Shown piece after piece: positions 11,740 to 22,594 of a stretch of 64,000 nt of DNA (positions are counted from its first letter, which is position 1; every line of letters starts with the position of its first letter). Under the pieces are notes generated by a model. It saw only the letters and a list, made by a program, of their open reading frames with translations. It searched no databases and had not been told where the DNA came from. The position numbers were made by a program, and so were the translations under genes. Where the stretch lies: assembly GCA_022570795.1 (NCBI GenBank), contig JAKUDP010000005.1, forward strand, positions 1 through 64,000. The letters are read 5' to 3'. The DNA comes from Sphaerulina vaccinii (lineage: Eukaryota > Ascomycota > Dothideomycetes > Mycosphaerellales > Mycosphaerellaceae).

Positions 11740-14700
11740 TAAATAGAAATATATTCTTATAAACTTAAATATACCTTTCCTATCTAGTATCTACTAACTC
11801 TATAGCTTTAGATTATTTCTACTTCTTCTTTGTAGCGCAGCTACTCGCTACCTGCGACTCGAACTTATTAAGCGCTATATATTCTCCGATATGCTTTTTA
11901 GGTTCCTACTAGTTATATTCTTTAGGCTATTCTTACTATCTTACTAGATAGTATCGGACTCTCTTTCGGACTCGAGTATTAAGAATCTTCTTAACTTTAT
12001 ATATACCCTCTTTATTTGCAAGTAGCAGGCTCCCTACCTGCGACTCGCTACCTTTCTAAAGCTTAAGAGAAGATATATAAAAGATATTATAAATATATAA
12101 GTCGGATAGTAAAGCTAGGTAATATACCTACTTTCCGACTATATTAATAACTTTAAATAGTCTAGCAAACTTGTTTGCAAGCTTCTTCGAAGGTACTTTT
12201 AGCCTTAAGTTCTTAGTAGAAAGTAAGACTTGCTATCCGATATTATACTATATCGGAGTATGCTTTATATTAAAGTACTTTGCTTATACTTTGCCTACTT
12301 CTCGCTATTGCTATATTAGCTTTTTGTAGCTTTGCTTTAATCTTCGAGCTATATTAGTTACTACTAGCACCTCCCCTTTAAGAAGCGCGCCCCGAGCTTC
12401 TCTTATACATACTGCTAGCTCTAGATTGAATCTATAAAGTTCTATAAATAGAGACTTTCTAGAAAGCAAATAAGTACTATTATTATAGGCGAACTTAGCC
12501 TATACTAATAGCTCTACCTAGTCGTCCTACTACTTACTATAGTAGATACGTAGGTACGTCTTAAGCGTCTAATTAGTACGTTTAGTCTGCCTATCGGTCT
12601 GAGGATAGAAGGCTATACTTAGCCTATACTTTACTTATGCTTTATAGTAGAAGTCCGACTAGAACTAGCTAGTAAAAACCGAACCTCTATTACTTACGAT
12701 TCTAGATAGTATACTATAGTAATAAACTACTTCCCTATATAGGATGTCGACAAGGTCGATACTTATGCATCTCTTAGTAGTAGGTATAAAAATATATATT
12801 TTAGTATAGTAGTCGACGATTACAAGAATTGTATTATATATGCGGCTATCTCGCTTGCTTAGAGAAAGGTCTATAATAAAGTCCTAGGTCAATTCTTAGA
12901 ATAGCCTATCTAGTAGTAGTAGCGCAGTTAGCTCGCTATATAGACGATAGCGACGCGCTTTAGCTATCTAGCAACAACTATAGATCTCAATATAACTAGC
13001 AATATCTTTGCTTATATATAGCTACTAGTACTTCCGACATATAAGGGCAATAGTCTTGTTTTTGCTAAAGTAGCTAGTAAGAGGGTTGTTGTAGTATATA
13101 CGTATTACCTAAGTATATAATACGTAGTCCTTTGGTATATATAGGGCTTCTTTGAACTACAAGTTCCTATCTTTAGTAATAAGTATATTGCCTATGCTAC
13201 TATTACTTATAGCCTTATTATAGGCCTCTCGAGCTAAAGGCTCTAACTAGATAAGTAACTTTGTCTAATCTAGTACTAAGTTAGAAATATTAGTTATATA
13301 TAGCTACTCTTAAGCTACGATTATAGCCGCTACGCAAGCTAGTAGCAATATGCCCGTACGCTTCTCTACTAGCTGTCGGTAAATAAGCCTTTATAAGGTA
13401 GGTACTACTTATTCTACTAGTATTTCTAAGTAGGTAGAAAGAGACCTTATACTATAGATAGGGCCTCTATAGAATATTTGCTCTCTACTAAGCGCAGTAT
13501 ATATAGTACGAATATAGCATATACTCGGATTACTTATATTTTGTATACTAGGCGAGTATATAAGTATATCCTATACTTGTAGTTTGCTCTATAAGGTAGG
13601 TAGGAGAGTAGTAACTTGTTACTCCTCTATAGCATAGTTACTACGTCTCGAGGGTGCATTAGCTAGGTTGCGAGTTCCTATCTAATATATAATAGTAAAG
13701 TTAAAGGCTATAAGGAAGATTGCCTAGTAGGCCTAACGACCTATTAGTTTCTTTATACCTATAAACTCTCGGAGGTTCGTATAGTCGACAAGCACGTTAA
13801 TTATATATAGAGCGCCCTCGAGGTATAGCTACTATACTTTAAACAACTCTATAACTACTAGTAGTTCTTAATTATATATTTTATAATTATACTCTACTAG
13901 AATTATCTTTCTTAAATAGAAAGTAATAGGGTGCTATTCCAATCTAAATAACTAGCTAAGAATGCTAGCAATCGCAAACTTAGATATATTACTCTCGATA
14001 CGCAAATATAGTATAGGGTTAAAGTACTTTAATAGAGGAGCTATTTAAAACCTCTTTTTAATTTCCTAGAATATATACTCTTTAGCTGCGCCCTACTAGA
14101 TAGGTCTAGGCTTCTTGCCCTTTACTACTCCTTTAGATAGTGCTATAAGCGCTATTACAATTTGCGAGTATTCGAAGATAAACTTTTAATAAAAATTAGC
14201 AAATCTAAGAAAAGATTAAACCTCTATTAAAGTAGTAGGCCTTAGCTACGTAGCGATTGCGTCTACCCTACTCTTATCTATTTTTATACTATTAGTAGTA
14301 ACTATAAAGCTAAGGAAGTTAACCTCTTACTAGAAGAACTTGCACTTAGACCTTTAAGTATATAAACTAAACTTCTAGAGGCGCTTAAGCACCTTGTATA
14401 CGTCTCGCATATATTGCTCGCGTGTCTTGCTATAGATAAGGATATTATCTAGGTATACTATATAAATAATATTGACCAAACCTACTAAAGTATAGTTAAT
14501 ATAAGCCTAGAAGGTTGTAGGGGCATTAGTAAGCCTAAAAGGTATAACCTTATACTAGAAGTAACTATAATACGTATAGAACGTAGTCTTCTAGTAGTCG
14601 CTCGGCTTAATCCTAATACGATAGTATATATTAGTAAGATCTAGGGTTGTAAACTAATTAGCACCTATAAGCCAATCAAGCGTCTCGCTAATAAGTAGTA

Positions 14701-16800
14701 GAGGGTATCGATTCTTAATTATAATCTCGTTAAGACCTCTATAGTCTATATATAGTCTAAGCTTGCTATCTTTTTTAGGAACAAATAGAATAGGCGTACT
14801 CGCTTTGCTTATAAAGTACTTAATCTAGTTATATTCTAGCCTAGCCTTAATATAGGCTTAGAGCTCTTTAAGTTCCTTTCTAGACTAGTAATATAGTAGT
14901 CGGAATAGTAGAATAGTACTATTATATAGGTTAATTATATACTCTATACTATCGACAGGCTTGCTCCTTATTTCCTCTATAGAGTTAAGGATATTGTTAA
15001 ACTAATAGAACTCGATTAGTATAGGAGGTAGTGCTATACTATCTTTAGCTATAAGTATAGTATATATATAAGGTACTTTCTTTAGATTCTTAAAGAACTT
15101 CTTAGTATTATAGATAGTAACCCTCTCGAAGCTATCTCTATAGTACTACTTGTCCGTCGCGCTATCGACACGTACCTACTAAGTACGTCGCTATATCCGA
15201 CCGAGAATAAGGTTAGGCTCAGGCATGTCGTACGTATAGAACACGCTACCTATAATATATTCGACCCTCGTAGAGTCTATAATTCGTATATAGATATAGT
15301 ACGCCCTATAGTAATAACCTAGTTCTCCTATATAGGAGGTTGCTAGTAGCAATACTATATTAGGCCGTCGAGGGAGGTTGTATTATAAGATAAAGGATCT
15401 TATAATAATATTAATATTAGTAGTATTATTAAGCAAGCCGGTTACGTCGATAAACTAATTATCTTATATCTCGACTACTACTCGCATAGCCTTCGCCCTA
15501 TTAACCTAAATAGGAAAGTAGCCTTTACTACTTAGCTCGGTATCTAAAGTTTGCGGTCTTTCTTTAATACTTTTATTTTTCTCTTATCCTTAGATATAGC
15601 GACCTTATAGACTACTAGCTCCTTATCTACTTTGCTATTCGGGCAGATAGAGTCGGTAGCAATATAACCCTTCTTTCTATAGCTATAATATATAAAGTAG
15701 GAGTAGTCTAGCTTAGATAATAAGGCCTTGCCTCGATTAATACTATTAGTATAATAAGACTTGCTCTTGTCCTTATATCGCTTATACTTGTTAGTATTAG
15801 AGCGCTTATACTTTAACTTCTTATACTCGCGCTCTCGATCTTAAGTAGAATTACTATAGTAAGAAATAGTATTATCGGCCTATTCTAAGCGCCTTGCTAA
15901 CGCAACGAGATCGGCTTACTTATATAGAATAGGATAGCTTTTAATAATCTCTCTATAAAGAGACGGCTTTAGCTTTATAAGGAGGTAGCGAACTAACTAT
16001 GTTTTGCTATAGTCCCCTAGCTAGGCCTCTATATAACCGAGGTTAGTAGCAAAAGAGCAAATACTCTAGTTATCTCTCTACCTAGCCTAGTTATACTCGA
16101 TTATAATAAGTATTAGGCAATTTGCCTAGTTACTAATAATACTATAGACCTAGGTCTTAAACTAGTTCCAAGTATAGTAAGCTAGAAGCAAGTCTTTATA
16201 CTTATTATACTAGGTCTCCTATGCCTTGCCTATAAGCTATATAATAGTATATAGAACTTTCTCTTAATTAGACTTAAAGTTATACTTAGTAATAGCAAAG
16301 TTAACCTTATAGGTATAAAGGAACTCTCGAGCTTCCTTGTCTATATAGCCTTAGTATAGCTTGGAGTCGCAAATCTTAATACTACGACACGCACCTAAAA
16401 CGCTAGTAACTAGAGCGCTACTTGCAGTCTCTTCGAAGTTATTATCTAGAAGAGGCTTAGTAGAGGTATATATAGGTACGATACTTAAGTTACTAAGTTC
16501 TCTATAAAGAGCTTTATTCTTATAAGTTGCTCGCAATATACAAGCTTCTTCTTAGAGGATAGCGTTCTCGGCTTTAAGGTTAATGCAAAGCTACTATGTA
16601 ATAGCTATAGCTTTAGTATCCTCTTTGTTAAAGCTATCGTTGTTGCTATTATTAGCTTGTCTAGAGGCACTAGTTATATCGACGTCGTTGCCTTCGTCCG
16701 GTCGCTAAGTCTCGTTAGAGACGTCTTTAATACAACCTAGCTACTCGCTATATGCAGGGCGCTACTTCGGAGCTATTATAGCCTCTATAGATCGCTACCC
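11740..16800 (-). pseudogene. Degenerate Gypsy gag-pol
   Basis: Read on the minus strand through stop codons, the order is gag (about 16.7-15.7 kb), a damaged zinc knuckle near 15,640-15,690 in which cysteines have become tyrosines, then protease, RT (about 14.9-14.3 kb), RNase H, integrase (about 13.1-12.6 kb) and a C-terminal chromodomain-like region ending near 11,740. The Y-L-D-N block shows a catalytic Asp changed to Asn by a G-to-A transition, so RT would be inactive even without the stops. Confidence 0.8.
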
Positions 16801-16825
16801 TTTAAGAAGGAAGAAGGATTAGAAA

Positions 16826-17049
16826 TATAAAGGTAGGGGTATATAGCAATATATAGAGCGCTAGTTAATAAGAGTATTAGTTGCACAAACTAATCCTTGC
16901 CTCTATAAAGGATATAGGAGCTCTTAGAGTTATAGGGCAACTATATACTATATATGCTCTACTCTTAGGACCGAGAATATAGAATTACCTAGTAATCTAG
17001 ATTCCCTTTTCGGAGTTAAGATACTATATTCTTAGACCTAGCTCTTATA
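16826..17049 (-). repeat. 5' LTR of the Gypsy element
   Basis: This is the partner of 9959-10182 and is slightly less RIP-mutated (retains GCACAAAC and TTTTCGG). It is followed by ATAAT at 17050-17054. Confidence 0.87.
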
Positions 17050-17054
17050 ATAAT

Positions 17055-17636
17055 ATAGTAGATAGTTATTAGTAGTAGGCTTACTAATAAGTATATATAC
17101 TAACTCTAGGCTAGAATATATAGTAGTAGAAAGCTATAAAGCTTATATAAAGTTTCTATTATATATAGTATATAAATAAAAGTAGTAGAGTACTATACAA
17201 ATAACTAAGATAATAGTAAAGTAATAAGTAGTAAAAATACTAGTACTATATAATATATATAAAAATATAGTTATTAGAAATAGTAGTAAAAAAAAAAAAA
17301 GTAAATAATAATAATAGCGAGGCCTTATATAGTAGAAAGAGATATAAGAACTAATAGATTTAGTATATTTTTATACTAGCTTTATTTTTTACTTACTACT
17401 TATATATATATTCTAATTAGCCTAATAATATCTATACTAATTTCTCTTTTACTTTATTTCCTTACTTTTAGTAGTTCTAAGTTATAGTATAATAGCTATA
17501 TAGGTATTCTAAAAACTACTATATTATAATATATTAGAAACTTTACTTTTTGAATATTTTTACCTATAATAATATTACTAATTAGACGAAATACTTACTT
17601 ATTCTATCTACTAGCGCATTCGACAAAACAGCGACA
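17055..17636. other. AT-rich degenerate sequence at the edge of the repeat compartment
   Basis: There is no gene. Long A/T and TAG/CTA-rich stretches continue from the Gypsy element to about 17,590, where composition changes within roughly 50 bases to that of the gene-bearing region. Confidence 0.7.
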
Positions 17637-17671
17637 TATTAGATGAAATAGAGGCTTCATTTCATCTAATA
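17637..17671. repeat. 13-bp perfect inverted repeat (hairpin) at the AT-rich/normal boundary
   Basis: TATTAGATGAAAT at 17637-17649 pairs with ATTTCATCTAATA at 17659-17671 around a 9-nt loop. A third, near-identical copy (ATTAGACGAAAT) lies at 17581-17592. It could be the end of a small inverted-repeat transposon or a chance palindrome. Confidence 0.7.
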
Positions 17672-18862
17672 AGGCAGTTTACAAAAAGGCGGCGAAATGG
17701 AGCACCATAAGTGGAGAATGCGCGCATGCTCGACTTCCAACTTCTAATAACGCTCTTGACCACCTAAAGATGGCGACAACCATCGTGTCCATCGACCAAG
17801 CCGCATCTCAACAGCGTAAGCCACACACACACAGAGCTCAAGTGTGCCTCTTTGGTAACGAGTCAACCCTCATCAACATCGAGCATGTGAACCCAAGAGA
17901 CCGGTTATGCCGCCATGTTCATTGCTCAAACTGCATGTTCACTGGACTGCAGCTGTTCGAAGCCAACGCACACCGCGCTCGTCTGCTTCAGCATACCACC
18001 GGGACGACCTCATCAATTGCAGCATCGAAGGACGTGACTGACGTGATGACAACGAGTTTTTCCTTCACTGATCTACACTCACATTGAAATTCATCGCCAG
18101 CATTCTCAGTGGCTGTTGAGACACATCACAGTTGGAGTGCGCTACTGTGCTGCGTATGAAAGTACCGCTTTTTCAAGCTCAGACTGTGATACCACAATCT
18201 CCTGGGTGAGCACTATCCCACCGCAGATTCGAACTCACTGGCAGTCGAAAAGCTCGCAGAATGAGACGCACTGTCTCCACGGCGAGTAGAAGACGTCCTC
18301 ACCATACACAGATATGCTGAAGAGCCATGCCAGGACTCTCGTGATCTAAATAATCAGATTGCCACGAACGGTTTTGTGAGTGCACAGCTGAGGACTCCAG
18401 ATCTAACGCTATACATTGACGGTTTACTACAGCATATACACACGCCAGCTTACTGTTTGGAAAGCAGTCTTCGAGATGTCGTCGACTACCGAGACACGGG
18501 TATCGCCAAGGATCATAAACACGCGAAGTGGATACGGCCCGTGGATACTTGCTCACGCCCAGACCTTTCACCTCGAGAACACTTCTGCCGACAACAAAGT
18601 CGTCCTTCCTTTGTAGTATCAAGGGCACTGATCCAGTACGTTGTCCGGTATCATACAGCGCGTGGCGGTGCGACACTCTCAAACGTGCTCATCAACTTCC
18701 TTGGCACTGCATCAACCACATTCCTCTTCCTCCATCAGGCCAAAACAATGCTATTGAAGACCCTTTGACCAGAGAAGACTGTACCTTTCTCAATCGGCGG
18801 ACGATTGCACGTGGAAGTAAACCTTCCGTCGTGACGGGAAACAGTGCACGCGACAAGCAAGA
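17672..18862. other. Intergenic region upstream of the ferric reductase; no supported gene
   Basis: Composition is normal. Several overlapping short frames exist on both strands. The longest clean one at the left (17770-18087, +, 105 codons) has no recognisable domain and no signal peptide. I do not call a gene. The last few hundred bases must include the promoter of the gene starting at 18863. Confidence 0.5.
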
Positions 18863-20782
18863 ATGTCTACATTCAACGACCACATCTTGGTCGCTCGACA
18901 ACATATTCAGACTCACGGGCAAGCAAACACTACAGAACAAGAATACTGGGGATATCCGTCGCGAGTACTACCTTGCACAAAGGATGCCGGAACATGCGAC
19001 TACCTTGAACATGTCTACGGCGACCATGTCACATCAATGCTATATACTTTCATCCTTTGGGGTGTTGTCCTAGGCATACTCCTCCTATGGGGCATGTTAC
19101 GGGTCTGGAGAGCCGGACAAGCATCACATGGAGCCTCAGCACTTCTCTTCGAACTAGGAGCAAAAGCCAAGCCCTTGAAGCGATACCTGCTACCTGATGC
19201 GCCCATGAGATGGCTCTTCGGCCGAATAAGTCGTCTACAAGTCGTGACACTATTCGTCATGCTAGGCTATTTCATCATTTTCAGCTTCGTCGGCATCAGC
19301 TATCAGATCTGGATCACGCCGATCGCAGGCACAACTTTCCATAATACCCGTTCTTCGCTGGGAGGTTGGTCTGATCGCATCGGAGCCCTGGCATACGCTC
19401 TCACGCCTCTCGCTATCCTCCTCTGCATGCGAGAAAGCGTTCTATCCTTGATCACAGGAATCCCATACCAACACTTCAACTTCCTCCACCGCTGGCTCGG
19501 ACGCGTAATCTTCGCTCAGTCACTCCTTCATACCATCGGCTGGACAGTCATTGAAGCAAGACTCTACCAACCACAGCCGAAAGTCTATGTCACATTCATC
19601 CAGCAACAATATATGATCTTCGGATGTATTGCGATGTTCTTCATCTCTTTCCTCACATTCTTCTCTTTGAAGCCAGTGATCAAATGGACAGGGTATGAGT
19701 TCTTCAAGATCACCCATTGGATCATTGCGGTGCTCTATATTGGAGCATGCTGGGGACATTGGGATAAGCTGTACTGCTGGATGGTACCTTCTCTCGCCCT
19801 GATCGCGATCGACCAGGCAATTCGCGGTTTCAGGACACTGTACATCCACATGGGTGGAAAGAGAAGCTCTGGTGTAGTATTCAAATGTGCTCAAGCAGAC
19901 ATCCAGGTCCTCACCGACGACAACGGAACTGTCCTTCGCCTCGACTTCGACTACGAACATCGGACACCAGATGGTTGGGAAGCTGGACAACATTTCTACC
20001 TCACGTTTCCGAGTCTCTCAATCTGGCAAGCTCATCCATACACAATCTCGAGCGCCCCAGACGTCAACAGCAAGACCCAACATCACACCTATCTCATGCG
20101 TGTCCGTGATGGACAAACAAAGAAGCTCGCAGCTCTTGGAAACGGCGCCACAGTTCCTGTCATACTCTCTGGACCTTATGGCCATGGTTTTCCCAGCTGC
20201 GAAGCACAACACGTTTTAGCGATCGCAGGTGGCACTGGTGTGACTTTCACTTCACCTATCACCATGGAAGCTGTACGACAATGTACTTTCACGGCTGCTG
20301 TATTGGACTTCGTGTGGGTGGTGAGGAAAGCTGAAGATGTACTCTGGCTCTCGAGTGAACTAAGTCAGATGAAGAAGATGCTCAACGAAGCACTCGGCCT
20401 CAGAATCTCGATCTTTGTGAGCAGAGATGTCAGACACGCGGTGATAGGGGCCAAAGAAAAGCAGCCAGTACGCGAGGAGAGTGAAAAGGAGAAAGAGGAT
20501 GGGATCAAAACTAGCGTATCTTCGCTTTCTGGACGTTCGGATGTTTCGCTTGATGATCTGCTTGCAAGTAATGATCCGAGATTCCGGGTCCATTGGTTGA
20601 AGGATCATCATCCTTCTGTCGCGGAACTTGTCCTGGACTTTGTGGAGAGGGCGAAGGATGCTGGTGGTGGGATGGAGATTGTTGGGAGCGGACCCGAAGC
20701 TATGGGGTCGGATTTGAGAGCTGCTGTGGCGAAGATCAACGATGCGGAAGGGGTAAGCCTTTACTGGGACTCGCGAGAATAG
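18863..20782 (+). CDS. Ferric-chelate reductase (FRE/NOX-type transmembrane flavocytochrome b)
   Basis: This single-exon gene encodes 639 residues. It reduces extracellular Fe3+ (or Cu2+) at the plasma membrane, taking electrons from cytosolic NADPH through FAD and two hemes. The N-terminal extracellular part has the conserved Cys pair C38/C45. Membrane helices start at about 60, and the ferric reductase core spans about 170-310. Heme-ligand candidates are H209 and H223 in one helix and H285 and H299 in another. The FAD-binding motif H-P-Y-T is at 391-394, and the NAD(P)-binding elements are G-P-Y-G at 437-440, A-G-G-T-G at about 455-459 and V-G-S-G-P near the C-terminus. An acidic/Ser-rich insert lies in the NAD domain at about 520-560. 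The start has a good context (GCAAGAATG). Its stop lies 29 bp from the stop of the convergent secreted-protein gene. Confidence 0.93.
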   Translation: MSTFNDHILVARQHIQTHGQANTTEQEYWGYPSRVLPCTKDAGTCDYLEHVYGDHVTSMLYTFILWGVVLGILLLWGMLRVWRAGQASHGASALLFELGAKAKPLKRYLLPDAPMRWLFGRISRLQVVTLFVMLGYFIIFSFVGISYQIWITPIAGTTFHNTRSSLGGWSDRIGALAYALTPLAILLCMRESVLSLITGIPYQHFNFLHRWLGRVIFAQSLLHTIGWTVIEARLYQPQPKVYVTFIQQQYMIFGCIAMFFISFLTFFSLKPVIKWTGYEFFKITHWIIAVLYIGACWGHWDKLYCWMVPSLALIAIDQAIRGFRTLYIHMGGKRSSGVVFKCAQADIQVLTDDNGTVLRLDFDYEHRTPDGWEAGQHFYLTFPSLSIWQAHPYTISSAPDVNSKTQHHTYLMRVRDGQTKKLAALGNGATVPVILSGPYGHGFPSCEAQHVLAIAGGTGVTFTSPITMEAVRQCTFTAAVLDFVWVVRKAEDVLWLSSELSQMKKMLNEALGLRISIFVSRDVRHAVIGAKEKQPVREESEKEKEDGIKTSVSSLSGRSDVSLDDLLASNDPRFRVHWLKDHHPSVAELVLDFVERAKDAGGGMEIVGSGPEAMGSDLRAAVAKINDAEGVSLYWDSRE

Positions 20783-20810
20783 ATAACCTGTTCATAGCTG
20801 TCGACAAGAG

Positions 20811-21299
20811 CTACTGGTCGCACGGCTGATCTTTATTCTTACACGACCTCATGCCCTTTGGAGACCAAGCAATAATATTCTCATGCGTCGTACTTCTCAA
20901 CGCACACTTGAACCAAGCAGCACCCCTGCGCGCAGCATCATAAGCTGGCTCTTTGCACCTCTTGTACGTATCTTGAACGCCGAATTTCCAAGACGTTGCT
21001 TGCGGTGCTCCAGTTTCCCAGTGTTTGTCGCCGCAATAGTAAGGGTCCTCTGTCGTACGCATCTCATCAGCAGATGCATGCAGCATTAAGTGGGTATGTG
21101 ACCTACTAAGCTCGGGAAGAAGCGTGCCGTTAACTTTCAACTCGACATTATCTAGGCACTTTACTAGCACTGCAGAGTTGGCAGTGTGCTCCAGGCTCTC
21201 AAAAAGCTTTGGCTTCCTCCCCATCGTGATACGTGCCTCCGCGAGGTGCACGCCCATAACAGTGAGGACGGCTAGGATGGTAGCTTTCTTGATATGCAT
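20811..21299 (-). CDS. Small secreted cysteine-containing protein (candidate effector)
   Basis: The product has 162 residues from one exon. It starts with a clear signal peptide (M-H-I-K-K, then a hydrophobic stretch to about residue 20, A-E-A cleavage at 20-22). The mature part has six cysteines (48, 89, 115, 132, 153, 160), an even number that suits three disulfides, and one N-glycosylation site (N-G-T near 57). I recognise no domain. Small size, secretion and cysteine content match the usual working definition of a fungal effector or apoplastic protein; function is unknown. It is convergent with the ferric reductase, so the two do not share a promoter. Confidence 0.7.
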   Translation of the reverse strand: MHIKKATILAVLTVMGVHLAEARITMGRKPKLFESLEHTANSAVLVKCLDNVELKVNGTLLPELSRSHTHLMLHASADEMRTTEDPYYCGDKHWETGAPQATSWKFGVQDTYKRCKEPAYDAARRGAAWFKCALRSTTHENIIAWSPKGMRSCKNKDQPCDQ

Positions 21300-21661
21300 T
21301 ATCGGGATAGTATTTTGTTAACAAGTAGTCCTGATCGATTTATGCAGCTTTCTCCTTCGAGCCTCATCTTCTTCTTCAACTGTCAGAGGCAATATGTGAG
21401 GCATCTTGCACAGCTTGTAAACCCCGTCCGGCTGGTACATGCATGGAGCGATAGACGCGCTCGTCACTTGGTGTTCATGTCTTGTTGTTCTTTGTTGGCA
21501 AGATGATGTCGATGGGACTGTGGGAGAAGATGAGGCAGGAACGCGTGGTGAGACTGCTAGCGCGACTTCCTCTTGGCAAAACTCTCGATGTGAACGCTGT
21601 ACAACCTCAAACAACAACTCTATAGAAACAATGTAATCTACCTTCACAGCCAGACTCCAGC

Positions 21662-22594
21662 ATGGCCACCGCCGCCGCCGCCCAGTCGAGCGCGTCTTCC
21701 TCGTCCCACAAACCGTCTCCCACCGCCAACACGAAACCCAACCGACTGCCCGCTCCAACTCTCTTCATCGGACCTCCCTCACGAAACGCCTCAAACCTCT
21801 CACTGAGTCGCCAACAGCCGGCTTCAGAAACTCTTGCCTTGAAACGCGACCCCATCTCTCGCCACAAATCGGCCCTCTCCCGCTCTCGAAATGCAACAGA
21901 CAATGCACCGATCTCCGAAGACGACAACGATAGTCCTCAGACTCAGCACAACGTTAAGAAAGCCAGCGAACGTAGCCTGGAGACGAAATGGAAGGAGATG
22001 CAGAATACGCTGAATGAGGTGGAATTGACTGCCCAGTCTTCAACTCATGTCTTCGGAGAATCCCACGCGCGATCTCTTGAACAGTTGAGGAAAGCACAAG
22101 TCGATCTCGCACGCGCATGGGGACGAGGAAATCAAGATGAACGCGACACAGATCCTACACAAACAGCCGACCTAGAAGCTCAAATGTCCAATCGCTTCCA
22201 CGGCGCTGATTCACTCGCACACGATCGTGTACACGCTGCTCGCCCGAGAACCTATACAGATGCTAGCGCTTCTACGGCTCTATCTGACGAGACCGACGTC
22301 ACGACCAAGAGTGGAAGGAGTCAATTGGAAGATGAGACGAAGCAGGATATCAAACTTGCGAGTGAGAGGAGGGCGAAGAATGAGGCATATTTCAAGAAGG
22401 TTGATGGAGGCGTCAGAGAGGTTGTGAAGAAGTTGGAGGTTGTTGCGCAGGCTATGAGGGGTGTGGAAGGAGAGAGTAGGAGTTTGTGGTCAGAGAGCAG
22501 TTCTGACTTGCCAAGCAGCAGTGGTGAATGTGGAGCGGGAAGGGAACGTGGTGGGAAGCAGGCCAAACCACAAGGAAGTGGTTCGACTGGATGA
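21662..22594 (+). CDS. Conserved fungal coiled-coil protein (possibly DUF5315 type)
   Basis: The 310-residue protein has a low-complexity Ser/Ala/Pro-rich N-terminus (1-100). A helical segment at about 105-155 is rich in Leu, Glu and Lys and contains T-H-V-F-G. A linker follows, then a second coiled coil at about 224-270. The overall layout resembles uncharacterised fungal proteins grouped as DUF5315, but I assign this from memory of the pattern only. There is no signal peptide or membrane segment, so it is probably cytosolic or nuclear. The last ~35 residues are Ser/Gly-rich and look poorly constrained; an unrecognised intron near the end is possible. Confidence 0.65.
   Translation: MATAAAAQSSASSSSHKPSPTANTKPNRLPAPTLFIGPPSRNASNLSLSRQQPASETLALKRDPISRHKSALSRSRNATDNAPISEDDNDSPQTQHNVKKASERSLETKWKEMQNTLNEVELTAQSSTHVFGESHARSLEQLRKAQVDLARAWGRGNQDERDTDPTQTADLEAQMSNRFHGADSLAHDRVHAARPRTYTDASASTALSDETDVTTKSGRSQLEDETKQDIKLASERRAKNEAYFKKVDGGVREVVKKLEVVAQAMRGVEGESRSLWSESSSDLPSSSGECGAGRERGGKQAKPQGSGSTG

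Larger units (their letters stand above)
9959..17049 (-). mobile_element. Ty3/Gypsy LTR retrotransposon, RIP-degraded, with chromodomain-type pol
   Basis: Two 224-bp LTRs (9959-10182 and 16826-17049) are flanked by a perfect ATAAT duplication (9954-9958 and 17050-17054). Orientation is minus. The RT block Y-L-D-N-I-L-I-Y-S (from YLDD) reads on the minus strand near 14,440-14,465, and the C-terminus near 11,750-12,000 reads as an integrase tail and chromodomain-like segment. A purine-rich tract sits beside the left LTR on the minus strand (AGGAGAAGGAGA), as expected next to a 3' LTR. Length is 7.1 kb. All frames are interrupted by TAG/TAA. LTR differences are transitions only in my comparison. 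Confidence 0.92.

Noticed and set aside
17770..18087. 105-codon + strand frame just inside the gene-bearing region
   Set aside because: No domain, no signal peptide, several competing frames nearby; insufficient to call a gene.
18299..18940. Cluster of overlapping frames upstream of the ferric reductase
   Set aside because: They overlap each other on both strands, and one (18528-19073) runs into the reductase coding region in another frame. These are shadow frames or leader sequence.
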